From Planctomycetota bacterium (GTDB taxonomy: Bacteria; Planctomycetota; Phycisphaerae; Phycisphaerales; UBA1924): 64,000 nt of DNA. Position 1 is the first letter of the stretch, and the number at the start of each line of letters is the position of its first letter. The stretch lies in assembly GCA_013285505.1 (NCBI GenBank), contig CP053450.1, forward strand, positions 3,828,796 to 3,892,795, given 5' to 3'. The translations under genes were made by a program, and so were the position numbers. Shown here one piece after another: positions 49,906-61,443 of this stretch. Under the pieces are notes generated by a model. That model was not told where the DNA came from. It ran no database searches and worked only from the letters and a program-made list of their open reading frames with translations.

Positions 49906-50517
49906 TCAGGGGTTGGGCAGCGCCGCCTGCACCGCCGCGAGGAAGTTGTAGATCTGCTCGGCGTCCACCGGCGGCGGCGTGGTGGACGTCGGGATCGAGT
50001 AGGGGCCGTGGATGACGATGTTGGGGGCGGTGCCGGTGGCGTAGATGTACTGCCCGGTCGAGACGGCGATCGGGGCGGCGGCCGTCCCGTTCTTCGGGAA
50101 GATGTAGACATCGCCGTCGAGCACGAAGACCTGGTCGCGTGCCGCGAGCATGCCCGAGCCGGAGAACGGGGGTGCGATGCGTGCGACGACGCCGGTGCCC
50201 CAGGTGACGGTGCGCGTGCGGAGACTCTCGATGTAGTTCCAGTGCCCGGTGAGGTAGACGTAGCCGCCGTAGAGGTGCCAGCCGTTGCTGCCGTGGACGA
50301 GTTCGGAGTGGCCGATCCCGTCGTTGGGATCGGGGAAGGCGTTGTAGTCCGGGTCGGGGCCGTAGACGGCTTTGATCTTGGTCTGTCCGCTGTACTCGAT
50401 GTCAACCTCTTTGGGATCGGCGCCGCTCTGACGGAGCGGGAGTTCGTAGTTCTCCCAGGGCATGGGGAAGACCAGTTCACCGTTGGACCCGGGGACGGGT
50501 ATGCCGTTGGACGTCAT
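49906..50517 (-). CDS. Unknown beta-rich protein
   Basis: 203 residues, intact, no recognised family. Rich in Gly, Tyr, Pro (VFPMPWENYELPLRQSGADP, KAVYGPDPDYNAFPDPNDGI, HLYGGYVYLTGHWNYIESLR, VFVLDGDVYIFPKNGTAAAP). No signal peptide. The pattern resembles a small jelly-roll or cupin-like scaffold, a guess only. Start ATG 50517; 79 bases downstream of the kinase gene on the same strand, so the two may share a transcript. Confidence 0.65.
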   Translation of the reverse strand: MTSNGIPVPGSNGELVFPMPWENYELPLRQSGADPKEVDIEYSGQTKIKAVYGPDPDYNAFPDPNDGIGHSELVHGSNGWHLYGGYVYLTGHWNYIESLRTRTVTWGTGVVARIAPPFSGSGMLAARDQVFVLDGDVYIFPKNGTAAAPIAVSTGQYIYATGTAPNIVIHGPYSIPTSTTPPPVDAEQIYNFLAAVQAALPNP

Positions 50518-50596
50518 AGATCTGTTTCCCTTCGTTCATCGTGCGTCCGGAGCGGGCGCAGGACAGTGCAGTCGTTGCTCACTCGTCGCGGCTTGG

Positions 50597-53084
50597 TCAC
50601 GGGTGCCCCCCGGCCGGCGTGCGGTTGGACCACGGGTGGAATCCTCTGTTCAACCGCACGCGACGCACCCAGATCCCCGCCAGGAAGGCCGGCACCATGG
50701 CCGCGGCCACGGGCAGCGGGCCGAGGAAACCGAACCCCAGGGCGAGCAGTGTCACGGTGCCGGCGCCCATCGCGACGACCGCGGCGGTCAAGACCAGCGC
50801 CCGAATCCACGCCGCGCGGGGCCCGACGAACGCGAACGCCAACCCGAGGATCGCGCCCCCAACGACCGAGAGCACCCGGAGGAAGGGGTCGGCCTGGCGC
50901 ACGATCCTGCTCCGGGCGAGCCGCTTCGATCGCGACCATCTGCGCCTTGAACCCCTCGACGGTGCCGCCCGAGGGGTGCACCACCCGGTCGGCGAAGGGC
51001 ACGGACTGCCCGACCACCACGATGCGCTGGTAGAACAGTTCGCTCAGCTGTCCTGGTGTGAGGCCGGGGAGATCGGCGATGTTGATCGTCGCCTCGTCGA
51101 TCGCCTCGACCGGTGGAACATCGAGCACCGAGTAGGCGACCTCGGTCCCCCGGGGCAGGACGCCGGCGACGCCGGCGTCCAACCGGACGAACGACACGCC
51201 GAGCCGGTGTTCGGTCCGCAGGGCGCGGCCCACGCTCATGTCCGTGGTGCTGGGGGAGAGGACGACTTGCGCCCGGGCGGGATCGATCCGCACGATGTAG
51301 GGCACGGTCGGCATCCGCTTGGCCGCCACCGCCGCGAGAGCGAACGAAGGGCTGGCCAGCCCGTCACCCGGCAGCCTGGCCGCGGTGTCAAGCCGCCAGC
51401 CGGTCCGGAGGAACTCTCCCGTGGGTGCCCCGCGCGGGTGGTCGGCGAGGATGTCTGTGTCGAGCGTGACGGGGTCGGGGGTCTGGCTCGGCCAGTTGTA
51501 GAGGGCGAGGACCACCTGGCACCCGCCGTCGCGGAGGGTCTGTATCCCCTCGACCATCGCGGCATCGCCCGGATCGTCCCGATCGGCGAAGGCGATATCG
51601 ATCGCCACCACGCTCGGCCTCGCCTCGGCGAGCTTGGAGAGCAGATAGCCGTGGAGAGGCCGATACGTCGCGATCTGGCCCGGCGTGACACCCTCTATCC
51701 CGACCTGCTCGACCAGGCTCCGGACGCCCTGCTCGTCGATCTGGATGCCGCGGACCGCGGCGAAGGCCATGGGCGCAGAACCCAGCGCCCGGCCGCACCC
51801 GCGCCGCGCCGGATTCGAACACCGGGCCGAGCGAGATCTGGTCGCTGAACCCCGCGATGTTCACGCCGTTGGAAAACAGCACGGCGCCCGGCAACACAGC
51901 ACGCAGCCACGAGCTTGGGCTTGGCGACCGCCAGCCGCCGCGCCACCGACACTGATCGCGACACCGGGCCGGGCGTGCACGCGATCGGGAGATCGCCCGC
52001 CTGCCACCGCCCCAGGTCGTCGGCGAACTCCTGCATCGAGGTGTAGCGCGCGCGCGGTGCCTTCTGCAGCGCCTTCTCGACGATCGCGACCAGGTGCCGG
52101 TCGAGGTCCGCGCGGTACTTCCGGGCCGGATCGGGCTTTTGCTCGCGGACGATCTCCCCGACCTCCCGCCAGTGCTTGCCGAGCACGGGGTAGGGCAGCT
52201 GCCCCGTGAGCAACTCGTAGAGCACGACCCCCATGCCGTAGATATCGCTCCGCTCGTCGATGAGGTCCGGGTCGCCGCTGAACTGCTCCGGCGACATGTA
52301 ACAGGGGGTGCCGACCGCCGTGCCGTATTCGCGCGCGCTGGGCGTCGTCGCGCACACTCGGCCCCGCGGCCAGGCCGAAGTCGATCACCCGCGGTACGTC
52401 GCGGTTGTCCACCAGCAGGTTGGGCGGCTTGATGTCTCGGTGGAAGACGCCCTTGCGGTGCCCGGCCTCGAGGGCGAGGCAGAGCGAGCGGATCAGGTCG
52501 ACCCGCCTGTGGATCGGGAGCTTGTGGTGCGCGGCGTGCTCGGTGATCGGCATCGCCGCGGGGAGGTACTCCATCGCGAAGTACCGCGCCGGCGCATCGC
52601 CGAACATCGTCGTAGACTTGCTGGTGTAGATCGTGACGATGTTCGGGTGCTTGAGCCGGGCGAGCGACTTGCCCTCCTGCTCGAACCGGCTCAGGGCCAC
52701 CCGCCCCTCGTCGCGGGAGATCACGATCTTGAGCGCGGCGCTGCGGTCGAGGTCGTGATCGAACGCCTCGTAGACAAAGCCCTGCCCGCCCCGGCCTATC
52801 AAACGCCGCACCTCGAACTGGTCGAGCCTGAACGGCGGGTCGGGCACCGGCGCCGACTCGCACGTCGCCGGCGGATCGTCCGGTACACGCTCGCCGTGCG
52901 GCCGGGCCTCTCCCCCGGGGTCGCGGGGTCGCGGGTCGCGGCGCTGCCGTCCGGGTCGTCGGGGATCGGCGTTGGGGTGTGGTCCACGAGAGTCTCCGGA
53001 GCGATCGGTCGCGACCGTCGTCCGTGCGGTAGGGTCTGGTCCGGATTCCGACTTCGGAATTCTACCCATTCCTCCGTCACCCAT
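50597..53084 (-). CDS. Ser/Thr protein kinase with CHASE2 extracytoplasmic sensor (four frameshifts)
   Basis: About 830 residues. A 90-residue Pro/Arg-rich leader precedes the kinase domain: LIGRGGQGFVYEAFDHD, AALKIV, HRDIKPPNLLV, DFGLAAGPS, GTPCYMSPEQFSGD. One helix region (KPKLVAACCV, LFSNGVNIAG) leads to a CHASE2 domain (AVRGIQIDEQGVRSLVEQVG, PSVVAIDIAFADRDDPGDAA, VVVGQSVPFADRVVHPSGGT) and about three closing helices (AAWIRALVLTAAVVAMGAGT, LALGFGFLGPLPVAAAMVPA). Frame breaks at about 52330, 51883, 51784 and 50919. Senses an unknown external signal and phosphorylates proteins inside. Start ATG 53084 or 53069. Confidence 0.88.
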
Positions 53085-53196
53085 TTTGACCGGGTGAAAT
53101 CACCGGATGTCCGTCGTTCGGACACCCGGCCCCGCGCCGGACGGGCCCGCCTGCCCCGACCGGCGGGTTTGACCGGCCCGCGTACCATCCAGCCGC

Positions 53197-54582
<1,386 letters not shown>

Positions 54583-54606
54583 CCGCACCGCCCAACGGGA
54601 TCCGTC

Positions 54607-54688
54607 GTGTGGCATGCCCACGCTTCGTGGGCATGTGCGTTGACCTCTCGATGCCACTCCATGCCCACGAAGCGTGGGCATGCCACAC
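54607..54688. repeat. Perfect 29-base inverted repeat between convergent genes
   Basis: Arms at 54607-54635 and 54660-54688 are exact reverse complements, spaced by 24 bases. Each arm contains its own hairpin (ATGCCCACG-CTT-CGTGGGCAT), so three alternative stems can form. It lies between the stops of mgtE and gspE and may terminate both transcripts. Confidence 0.85.
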
Positions 54689-54692
54689 CGCC

Positions 54693-56435
54693 TCAGTGCA
54701 GCACGCGGTACACCTCGGCCTGATCGGTGAACCCCTGCGCGACCTTCTCGCCCGCGTCCACGCGCATCGGCTCAAAGCCCGCGGCCTGTGCCGTCTCGTA
54801 GAGCGTCACGCCGTCGGCACGCTCGCCGGTCAGGCGGCGGAGCTCGTCGGTCATCGCCATGATCTCGTAGACCGCAAGCCGCCCGCGGTAGCCGGTGCCG
54901 AAGCAGTTCTCGCACTTCTCGGTGTGCCCGCTGCCGCGTGTCTCCGGGTCCTGCCCGCTGCCGTCGCAGACCTTGCACGTGCGCCGCACCAGCCGCTGGG
55001 CCAGCACCGCCAGCAGCGACGACGTGATGAGGTAGGGCTCGAGCCCGATGTCGATCAGACGCGGGATCGCGCTGGGCGCATCATTGGTGTGGAGCGTCGC
55101 GAGCACCAGGTGACCGGTGAGCGAGGCCTGGATCGCCAGCTGGGCCGTCTCCTGGTCACGGATCTCACCGACGAGGATCACGTCCGGGTCCTGACGCAGC
55201 AGGGCGCGGAGACCGGTCGCGAACGTCACGCCGCGCTTGACGTTGACCTGCATCTGGCTGATGCCCTCGAGGTGATACTCGACCGGGTCCTCGATGGTCA
55301 TGACGTTGCGGCTGGTGCGGTCGATGCTGCCGAGCGCGGCGTAGAGCGAGGTCGTCTTGCCCGAACCTGTCGGCCCCGTCACCAGGATCATGCCCGTCGG
55401 CCGGTCAACCAGGTCCATCAGCCGGGCCTGCATCTTCTTGCCCATGCCGATCTGGTCGAGGCTGAGCTGGGTCTGGCTCTGGTCGAGCAGCCGCAGCACG
55501 AGCCGCTCGCCGTAGACCGTCGGGATGCACGACAGGCGGATATCGATCTTCTTCTGGCCGATGCGCACCGAGGTGTGGCCGTCCTGCGGGCTGTGCCGGT
55601 TGGCGATGTCCAGCTCGGTCATGACCTTCATGCGGCTGGAGATCGCCGCGGCCAGCGACATCGGCGGGCTGAACACGTCGTGCAGCATGCCGTCCACACG
55701 GAAGCGGATGACCAGCTTGCTCTCCTGCGGGTGGACGTGGATATCGCTCGCCCGGCGCCGGAGCGCCTCGAACAGGATCATGTTCACCAGCCGGATGACC
55801 GGGGTCTGGCGCGCCAGGCCCAGCAGGTCGGTCGACGAGCTCACGCCCGCGGCCACGCTCTCGATCGCCGAGGCGTCGAGCGGCATCTCCTCGATGATCT
55901 CGGTCACCAGGTCGCCGCGCTGCTCGTAGCCGCGGTTGATGAGGTTGGCCACCGCCGCCCGCGGGGTCAGCGCGATCCGCAGCGGCATGCCGACGAGGTC
56001 CTCGATGATGTTGAAGACCGCCGGCTGCAGCGGCTGGGCGGTGACGACGGTCATCGAGTGCCCGTCGCTGGACAGCCCGGCGACGTGCTGCTGCCGGGCC
56101 AGCTCGGGCGGGACCGACTCGTAGAAATTGCTCGACGACTCCTGCAGCCGGGGCTCGTTGATAAAGGGCAGGCCGGTGCGCTCGCCGAGCTTGGTGAGCG
56201 CCTGCTGCTCGTCCATCGCCAGCAGCGAGAGCATCACGTCCCACGGCTCGGTGTCCGAGCCCTCGGCGTGACGGAAGACGCGGAGCTGGTCCGGGGTGAG
56301 CTTGAGGCCGCCGAGCTGCTCGGCAAGGTGGGCCGACTCGTCCAGTGTGATCGCCCCACCACCACCGCTCGCGGGAGTGGCGGGCGACGCGGCGTCGCCG
56401 GATCGCGAGAATCTTGCCAGCGGACCCTTTGCCAT
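54693..56435 (-). CDS. gspE: Type II secretion / type IV pilus assembly ATPase (GspE/PilB family)
   Basis: 580 residues. N-terminal MshEN-like domain (ITLDESAHLAEQLGGLKLTP, GLPFINEPRLQ), then the secretion ATPase: Walker A VTGPTGSGKTTSLYAALG, Asp box DPVEYHLEGISQMQVN, Walker B LLRQDPDVILVGEIRDQETA, His box TGHLVLATLHTNDAPSA, and the tetracysteine zinc element CKVCDGSG ... CENCFGTGY. ATG 56435 overlaps the secretin stop by four bases (ATGA). Drives pseudopilus assembly for protein export; PilB-type function cannot be excluded. Confidence 0.93.
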   Translation of the reverse strand: MAKGPLARFSRSGDAASPATPASGGGGAITLDESAHLAEQLGGLKLTPDQLRVFRHAEGSDTEPWDVMLSLLAMDEQQALTKLGERTGLPFINEPRLQESSSNFYESVPPELARQQHVAGLSSDGHSMTVVTAQPLQPAVFNIIEDLVGMPLRIALTPRAAVANLINRGYEQRGDLVTEIIEEMPLDASAIESVAAGVSSSTDLLGLARQTPVIRLVNMILFEALRRRASDIHVHPQESKLVIRFRVDGMLHDVFSPPMSLAAAISSRMKVMTELDIANRHSPQDGHTSVRIGQKKIDIRLSCIPTVYGERLVLRLLDQSQTQLSLDQIGMGKKMQARLMDLVDRPTGMILVTGPTGSGKTTSLYAALGSIDRTSRNVMTIEDPVEYHLEGISQMQVNVKRGVTFATGLRALLRQDPDVILVGEIRDQETAQLAIQASLTGHLVLATLHTNDAPSAIPRLIDIGLEPYLITSSLLAVLAQRLVRRTCKVCDGSGQDPETRGSGHTEKCENCFGTGYRGRLAVYEIMAMTDELRRLTGERADGVTLYETAQAAGFEPMRVDAGEKVAQGFTDQAEVYRVLH

Positions 56436-58906
56436 CAGCCGGTCTCTCCGGAGCGGCGGACGACGCCGGAGTCGTCCTCCTCGTCGGTCAGCGGGATGAT
56501 CAGCGGCTCTTCGAGAGTGGCGGGGTCGACGGGCACGTTTTCGTCGTCCTGCGCCCATGTGGGTGTGTTGATCAGCTCGATCACCGTGGGCTCGAAATTC
56601 GGCAGGTCGGGGTCGAGCTCGGCGAACTCCTGCGGGCCGCGGGTGAGCAGACGCAGGTCGGCGAAGTTGCGGTCGTTGAGGATCCGCGGCGTAATAAAGA
56701 TGTAGAGCACCTGATCGCTCGAGATCTTGTTGGTGTCGCGGAAGAGCAGGCCGAGGATCGGGATGTCGCCGAGCAGCGGCACCTTGATCACGGTGTTGCG
56801 GGTGTCGGTGACCTTGATGCCGCCGACCACGATCGTCGCGTCTGTCGGGATCGTCACCGACTCGGAGCTGACGTTGCGGGTGGTCTTGGGCGGCGGCACG
56901 CCGTTGGTGCTGCTGCCCGTGAAGTTGGACAGCTCGATCTCGTACTGCAAGCGGAGATACCCCGCCTCGGAGATGCTGGGCGTCACCGTCAGCGACGTAC
57001 CCGCCGACTCGTAGCCGGAGAAGCTGGTCGAGTCGGTGTTCGTGCCGAAGGTGGTCGAGGTGGTCGGCTGCTCCTCGATGCTGTTGATCGTGGCTTCCTG
57101 GTTGTCGTTGACCAGAAGCTGCGGCGAGGAGAGGATCCGCGCGTCGGTGTCGGTCTGGACCGCGTCCAGAATCAGCGGGACGTACTGGCTCTTGATGAGC
57201 GAGGCGCTGTAGCCGCCGAGCCCGGGCAGCGGGAGCTTCGGGTCGCCGTAGGCCCCCGTGTCACCCACCGAACCGAGGCCGAAGGCGGTCTGCGTCGAGA
57301 ACTGCCCGACGTTGATCTGCCCCTCGACCGCGAGGCGGAAGTCCTTGGTGTCGCTGACCGCGAGAATGTTCACATCGAGATACACCTGCGGCCGGCGGAC
57401 GTCGAGCTCGCCGATGATGCGGGCGAACTGCCGCTGCAGGTTGGCCGGGGCCTTGACGATCACAACGTTCGTCGGCTCGTGGGCCGTGACGAACGAGTTG
57501 TCGGCGTTGCCGACGAAGGCGTTGTCCGAGCCGCCGTCCTGGTTCTGGAAGAACTGCTGAAACGCCGTGCCCTGCCCGCCGGTGTTGTTGCGCGCCCCGG
57601 GCAGGAGCGGGCTGTCGTTGGCCGACTCGTTCTCGATGATCGCCTGGAGCAGGTCGGCCAGCTCGGTCGCGTCGATGTTCTTGACCGCGTACCGCTCGAT
57701 GACGATCTCTTCAGACTCGACATCGAGAGCCTCGATGAGGGCCCCGAGCTGGATCTGCTGCTCCTCGGTGCCGTAATAGAGGATCGTGCCGCGGACGGGG
57801 TCCACCATCATGGCCGACCCGCCGCCGAGCGTGCTCTGCTGCTGGGTCTGCTGCTGGTTGCCGAACCGGCCGCCGAACTGCGGGAACTGGTTGGTCTGCT
57901 GGTTGGTGTCCTCGAGGCGGATGACCTCGCCGAGGCCGCGCTGGCTGGCGATATCGGCGATCATCGCGGCGTTGGCACCGGCCTTGTACTCCTTGGGCGT
58001 CAGCGTCGTGGGCACGTCGATGAGCTCGATGACCGTGCGGACCTGCGCGATCTCCTCCTCGGTGCCGCGGAACAGCAGAGCGTTGCCGGAGGGATCGATC
58101 GAGAGCCGGTCGGCGAGGTTGTCGATGGAGGAGGCGGTGCCGGGGATCTGGACCGCCTGGTCCTGACCGGGGTTGGTGCTGCTCAGCGAGTTGCCCTGGC
58201 CGACGAGCGTGACCGCACGCTCTCGGGCGGCCTGCGCCGCAACGTACCGGAGGTCGATGCGCGTGAACCGGGCCCGCTGGTACTCGTCGATGAGCTTGCC
58301 GACGAGTTCCTCGAGCGCGCGCACACGCCGCGGCGTGTCCGTGATCACGATGATGCCGAGGTCGTCAACATACGCGATGCGGTTGGCACCCTGCCCGCCG
58401 CCGACCGAGCCGGGGTCGAGCACGGCCTTGAGCGAGGTGGGCTTGATGTTCGGCGTGGGGATGATCTTGGTGGTGGCAAACTCGCCGTCGAAGTTCTGCA
58501 CGACCTCGGTGGAGGGCTGGATGATGTAGAAGCCGACCGGGTCAAGCGTCAGTGAATAGTTGTACTGCGAGAGCAGGGCCTCGAGCAGCTCGAGCAGCTG
58601 GTCGCGCGGGACCTGCTGCTTGGCGTTGAACATCACCTCACCCGTCACGGTGCCCTTGGTCGAGACGTTGATGTCGAGCTCGGTCGCGATGAAATCGACC
58701 AGCGTCATCAGCTCGACGGGCTCGGTAAACGCGCTGAACTCGACCGTGTCGTCCGCCGGCTGGGCGGCCCCGTCGGCCCCGGGCACGCCGCCCTCCTGGG
58801 CGAACACCTGGCCAGCCGCAGCCAGGCCGGCGACGAGGGCGATCACCGCAGCGGTGTGTCGCCTTCGGGGGGAAGCATCTGGTGAGCAATCGGTCTTGCG
58901 AATCAC
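56435..58906 (-). CDS. gspD: Type II secretion outer-membrane secretin (GspD family)
   Basis: 823 residues. GTG 58906 is chosen because AAGGAG lies eight bases upstream; it gives a clean signal peptide (TAAVIALVAGLAAAGQVFAQ). N0-N3 domains follow (DELDINVS-type repeats, RTVIELIDVPTTLTPKEYKA, NVVIVKAPANLQRQFARIIG), with a Gln-rich loop (QQQTQQQSTLGGG). The secretin core is RPQVYLDVNILAVSDTKDF, SSPQLLVNDNQEATI and the signature VPLLGDIPILGLLFRDTNK. Forms the export channel in the outer membrane. No other gsp genes are adjacent, which is common in this phylum. Confidence 0.92.
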   Translation of the reverse strand: MIRKTDCSPDASPRRRHTAAVIALVAGLAAAGQVFAQEGGVPGADGAAQPADDTVEFSAFTEPVELMTLVDFIATELDINVSTKGTVTGEVMFNAKQQVPRDQLLELLEALLSQYNYSLTLDPVGFYIIQPSTEVVQNFDGEFATTKIIPTPNIKPTSLKAVLDPGSVGGGQGANRIAYVDDLGIIVITDTPRRVRALEELVGKLIDEYQRARFTRIDLRYVAAQAARERAVTLVGQGNSLSSTNPGQDQAVQIPGTASSIDNLADRLSIDPSGNALLFRGTEEEIAQVRTVIELIDVPTTLTPKEYKAGANAAMIADIASQRGLGEVIRLEDTNQQTNQFPQFGGRFGNQQQTQQQSTLGGGSAMMVDPVRGTILYYGTEEQQIQLGALIEALDVESEEIVIERYAVKNIDATELADLLQAIIENESANDSPLLPGARNNTGGQGTAFQQFFQNQDGGSDNAFVGNADNSFVTAHEPTNVVIVKAPANLQRQFARIIGELDVRRPQVYLDVNILAVSDTKDFRLAVEGQINVGQFSTQTAFGLGSVGDTGAYGDPKLPLPGLGGYSASLIKSQYVPLILDAVQTDTDARILSSPQLLVNDNQEATINSIEEQPTTSTTFGTNTDSTSFSGYESAGTSLTVTPSISEAGYLRLQYEIELSNFTGSSTNGVPPPKTTRNVSSESVTIPTDATIVVGGIKVTDTRNTVIKVPLLGDIPILGLLFRDTNKISSDQVLYIFITPRILNDRNFADLRLLTRGPQEFAELDPDLPNFEPTVIELINTPTWAQDDENVPVDPATLEEPLIIPLTDEEDDSGVVRRSGETG

Positions 58907-59313
58907 TGGGGTCACTCCTTGGCCGGGTCCCACGCAGAGGGCGAGAGGCCGTGTCAGGTCTCAGGTTACACCGATGGCCGGCACCGCGCCGCGGGGGCAG
59001 GGCCCCCGAGGCACGGATCTGTCGTACGGGCCGGGCCCGCGCTGGAAACACTCGGTGATCGCTCGCGAGTCGCCCCACGCCCGCACCGGGCCGGGGCGGA
59101 GAACGAATTCGTGGGTCGCATGGGTGTACCGGGCCTCCGGGGTCCGAGTTGCAGCTTCACCGAGCCCGACGGGGCCTCGCCAGATCTCACCATCGGCTCG
59201 CAGCGGCCGCGCAGTGGCGATTACGCCGATAACGCCGCACTCCCGCGTCATCTTGCCCCCTGCGCCGACAAGTTCGCCGTGGCGCGCGCGCCGGGTGTGG
59301 TAGGATCACCACG
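58907..59313. other. Intergenic region between divergent gspD and unknown gene
   Basis: About 400 bases. Should contain the promoters of the gspDE operon and of the rightward gene at 59314. Open frames here on either strand show no start signal or protein-like pattern. I see no hairpin with a T-run and no recognisable regulatory motif. Confidence 0.4.
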
Positions 59314-59873
59314 ATGAACGCCCGGGGGCCGAATGTGCACGCGGTGGTCTGGCGAGCGTCCGACGGGGACGTGCCTGTCGCGGCTCACCGATGCGCTGGA
59401 TCGCCAAGCCATCGGCCACGAGGACGCCGCGGGGCCGCTGGACGCGTTCTCCCGCCTGCTGGCGGCCCGCAACCGTGGTGCCCGGGGACGGGTGCTGGTG
59501 CTGGTCGAGCCCGAGCGGCTGAGCGATCACGAGGCGATCCGGCGGGGCGCTGGAGCGGTTCGATCCCGACGCCCGGAGCTGGGCCTACCGGGCGTCGCAG
59601 AGCCCCCGCCTGGCACCGATGGCCCCGCTGCCCCCGATCGAGCCCGCCGCCGAGGTGGTCGTGAGGCCCGGAGCGGGTCGCGGCAGCGTCCCGGGAGGCT
59701 CCCCGGCCGCGGGACCCGGCGCTGGATCGGCCCCCCCCACGCTCAAACTGGCCGGGAAGACCGGCCAGACGCCGCAGCCGGCCGCCCCGGAAGAGGACTC
59801 CGAGCAGCAGGCCCCGCGCTCGGTGCTCACACCGGAGGAGTTGGAGATGCTGCTGGCCGATCAGGGCGGCTGA
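59314..59873 (+). CDS. Unknown protein ending in a FliM/FliN-like peptide (two frameshifts)
   Basis: About 188 residues after repair. N-terminal half is a small alpha/beta domain (MNARGPNVHAVVWRASDGD, RLTDALDRQAIGHEDAAG, RGRVLVLVEPERLSDHEA). A 60-residue Pro/Ala/Gly linker leads to SVLTPEELEMLLADQGG. The EELEMLL end resembles the EIDALL-type peptide of FliM/FliN, which binds partner proteins. Frame breaks at about 59377 (GCGGCTC for GCGCGGCTC) and 59545. Directly precedes the diguanylate cyclase gene (96 bases). Function unknown. Confidence 0.65.
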
Positions 59874-59968
59874 CAGGCCCGGATAACCCGTGGAAATCAT
59901 CGAGAGAGTCGCACAGACCGACCCCGTGCGAACCCGATGATGGTGTAGAGGAGTAGAGATACTCAGGC

Positions 59969-61341
59969 ATGACTGATGTTTCCGACCATCTTGACGACCT
60001 GCGGGTGATCCTCGTCGGGCAGACCGGGCTCGACTCGGGGCTGCGGAGCGATCCGAGCGTGGAGTTGGTGCGCGCACGCCGGTGGACGCGATCGGTGAGT
60101 TGGCCGACCCGCTCGACGCGGCCCACCCGGGCCGGGCGGTCGTGATCGTGGACCCGGGGGCTGAGCCGCGGGGCGGCGGGGCGTCCGGACGCGTCGGCGA
60201 CCTGAGCGAGTTCCTGGCCGGGCTCCGGCGCGTGGACCCCGAGGTCCGTGTGCTGTACTTGGCGCGGAACGGCGAGGCGACGCCGTCGGGTTACGACGGG
60301 CGGATCGGCCCGACGACCGACGCCGCGGCGCTGCGGGCGTTTTTGGCCGACGGGACCGTCGCGAACGGTGGGCAAGCCCGGCGCGTGCCCGAAACGGCGG
60401 GGCGAGCCGCGGAGGTACCGTCCTGCGAGACGCTGGCCCCGTCGGAGTCGATCGAGCCGAAGCTGGCTCCGGCCCGAGGGTCGCGGGCTGCGGCGTTTGA
60501 GACCGGGCACGAGCTGGAGCTGCTCCGCACTGTGACCGCGGGCCGGCCGGTGCTGGCGGCGGCGATGGACCATCTGCGCGCGCAGGACGGGTTCGGTGAT
60601 GTCCGGTACGCCGACGGGGCCGAGGCCGGCTCGGGCGGCGTGCCGCGGTCAACGGCACCGGTGCGCGTGGCGGGCACGGTGTGCGGTGCGCTCTGCAGCG
60701 ACACGCTGGCGCCTGCGGCGCTGGCTCCGGCGGCCGAGTGGCTCGGCGCGTGGCTGGGTCTGGAGCACGAGCAGGCGCGGCTGCGTGAGCTGGCCTTCCG
60801 CGACCCGCTGACTGGGGCGTGGAACCGGCGGTTCTTTGACGACTTTCTGCCGACGGCGATCGACGAGGCGAAGCGTCACCGGCGCGCGCTCACGCTGATG
60901 GTCTTCGACATCGACGACTTCAAGCGGTTCAACGACCAACACGGGCACGCGGCGGGGGACGAGATCCTGACCGAGTGCGTGCGACTGCTGGACACGGCGG
61001 TGCGTCCGACCGACAAGGTCTGCCGCATCGGCGGCGACGAGTTCGCGGTGATCTTCTACGAGCCCGAGGGCCCTCGCCAGCCGGACAGCCACCACCCGAC
61101 GAGCGTCTTTGACATCGCCGAGCGGTTCCAGCTGCTGTTGCGGGAGGCCCGGTTCAGCAAGCTGGGCGACGACGCGCCGGGGCATCTGACGGTCTCCGGC
61201 GGGCTGGCGACGTTCCCGTGGGACGGGGCGTGTGCCGAGTCGTTGCTGGAGCGGGCCGACCAGCTCGCGCTCGAGGGCAAGCGGTTGGGCAAGAACGTGA
61301 TCGCGTTCGGGCCGGGGTGCCGGCGGCTCGGCGGGGAATAG
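59969..61341 (+). CDS. Diguanylate cyclase with N-terminal receiver-like domain (one frameshift)
   Basis: About 458 residues. ATG 59969 preceded by GAGGAGTAG. The first 120 residues look like a degenerate receiver (LRVILVGQTGLDSGLRSDPS, GRAVVIVDPGAEP, VRVLYLARNG). A GAF-like middle follows (VAGTVCGALCSDTLAPAALA), then GGDEF: DPLTGAWNRRFFDDFLPTAI, LMVFDIDDFKRFNDQHGHAA, RIGGDEFAVIFYE. The I-site RPTD lies five residues before GGDEF, so product inhibition is expected. Frame break at about 60068-60078. Makes c-di-GMP in the cytoplasm. Confidence 0.88.
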
Positions 61342-61443
61342 GCGGGCTTTCCGAATGTGGGAACGGAGGTTCCGTCCGCTCGCGCGGGGGGCTCTCTGCG
61401 TCTTGGGCGGTTGCGCTCCGTTTTGCCCCTACGCTTGCGGGCC

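Noticed and set aside
53085..53196. M-box riboswitch upstream of mgtE
   Set aside because: Only 112 bases separate it from the divergent kinase gene and no conserved M-box elements are visible.
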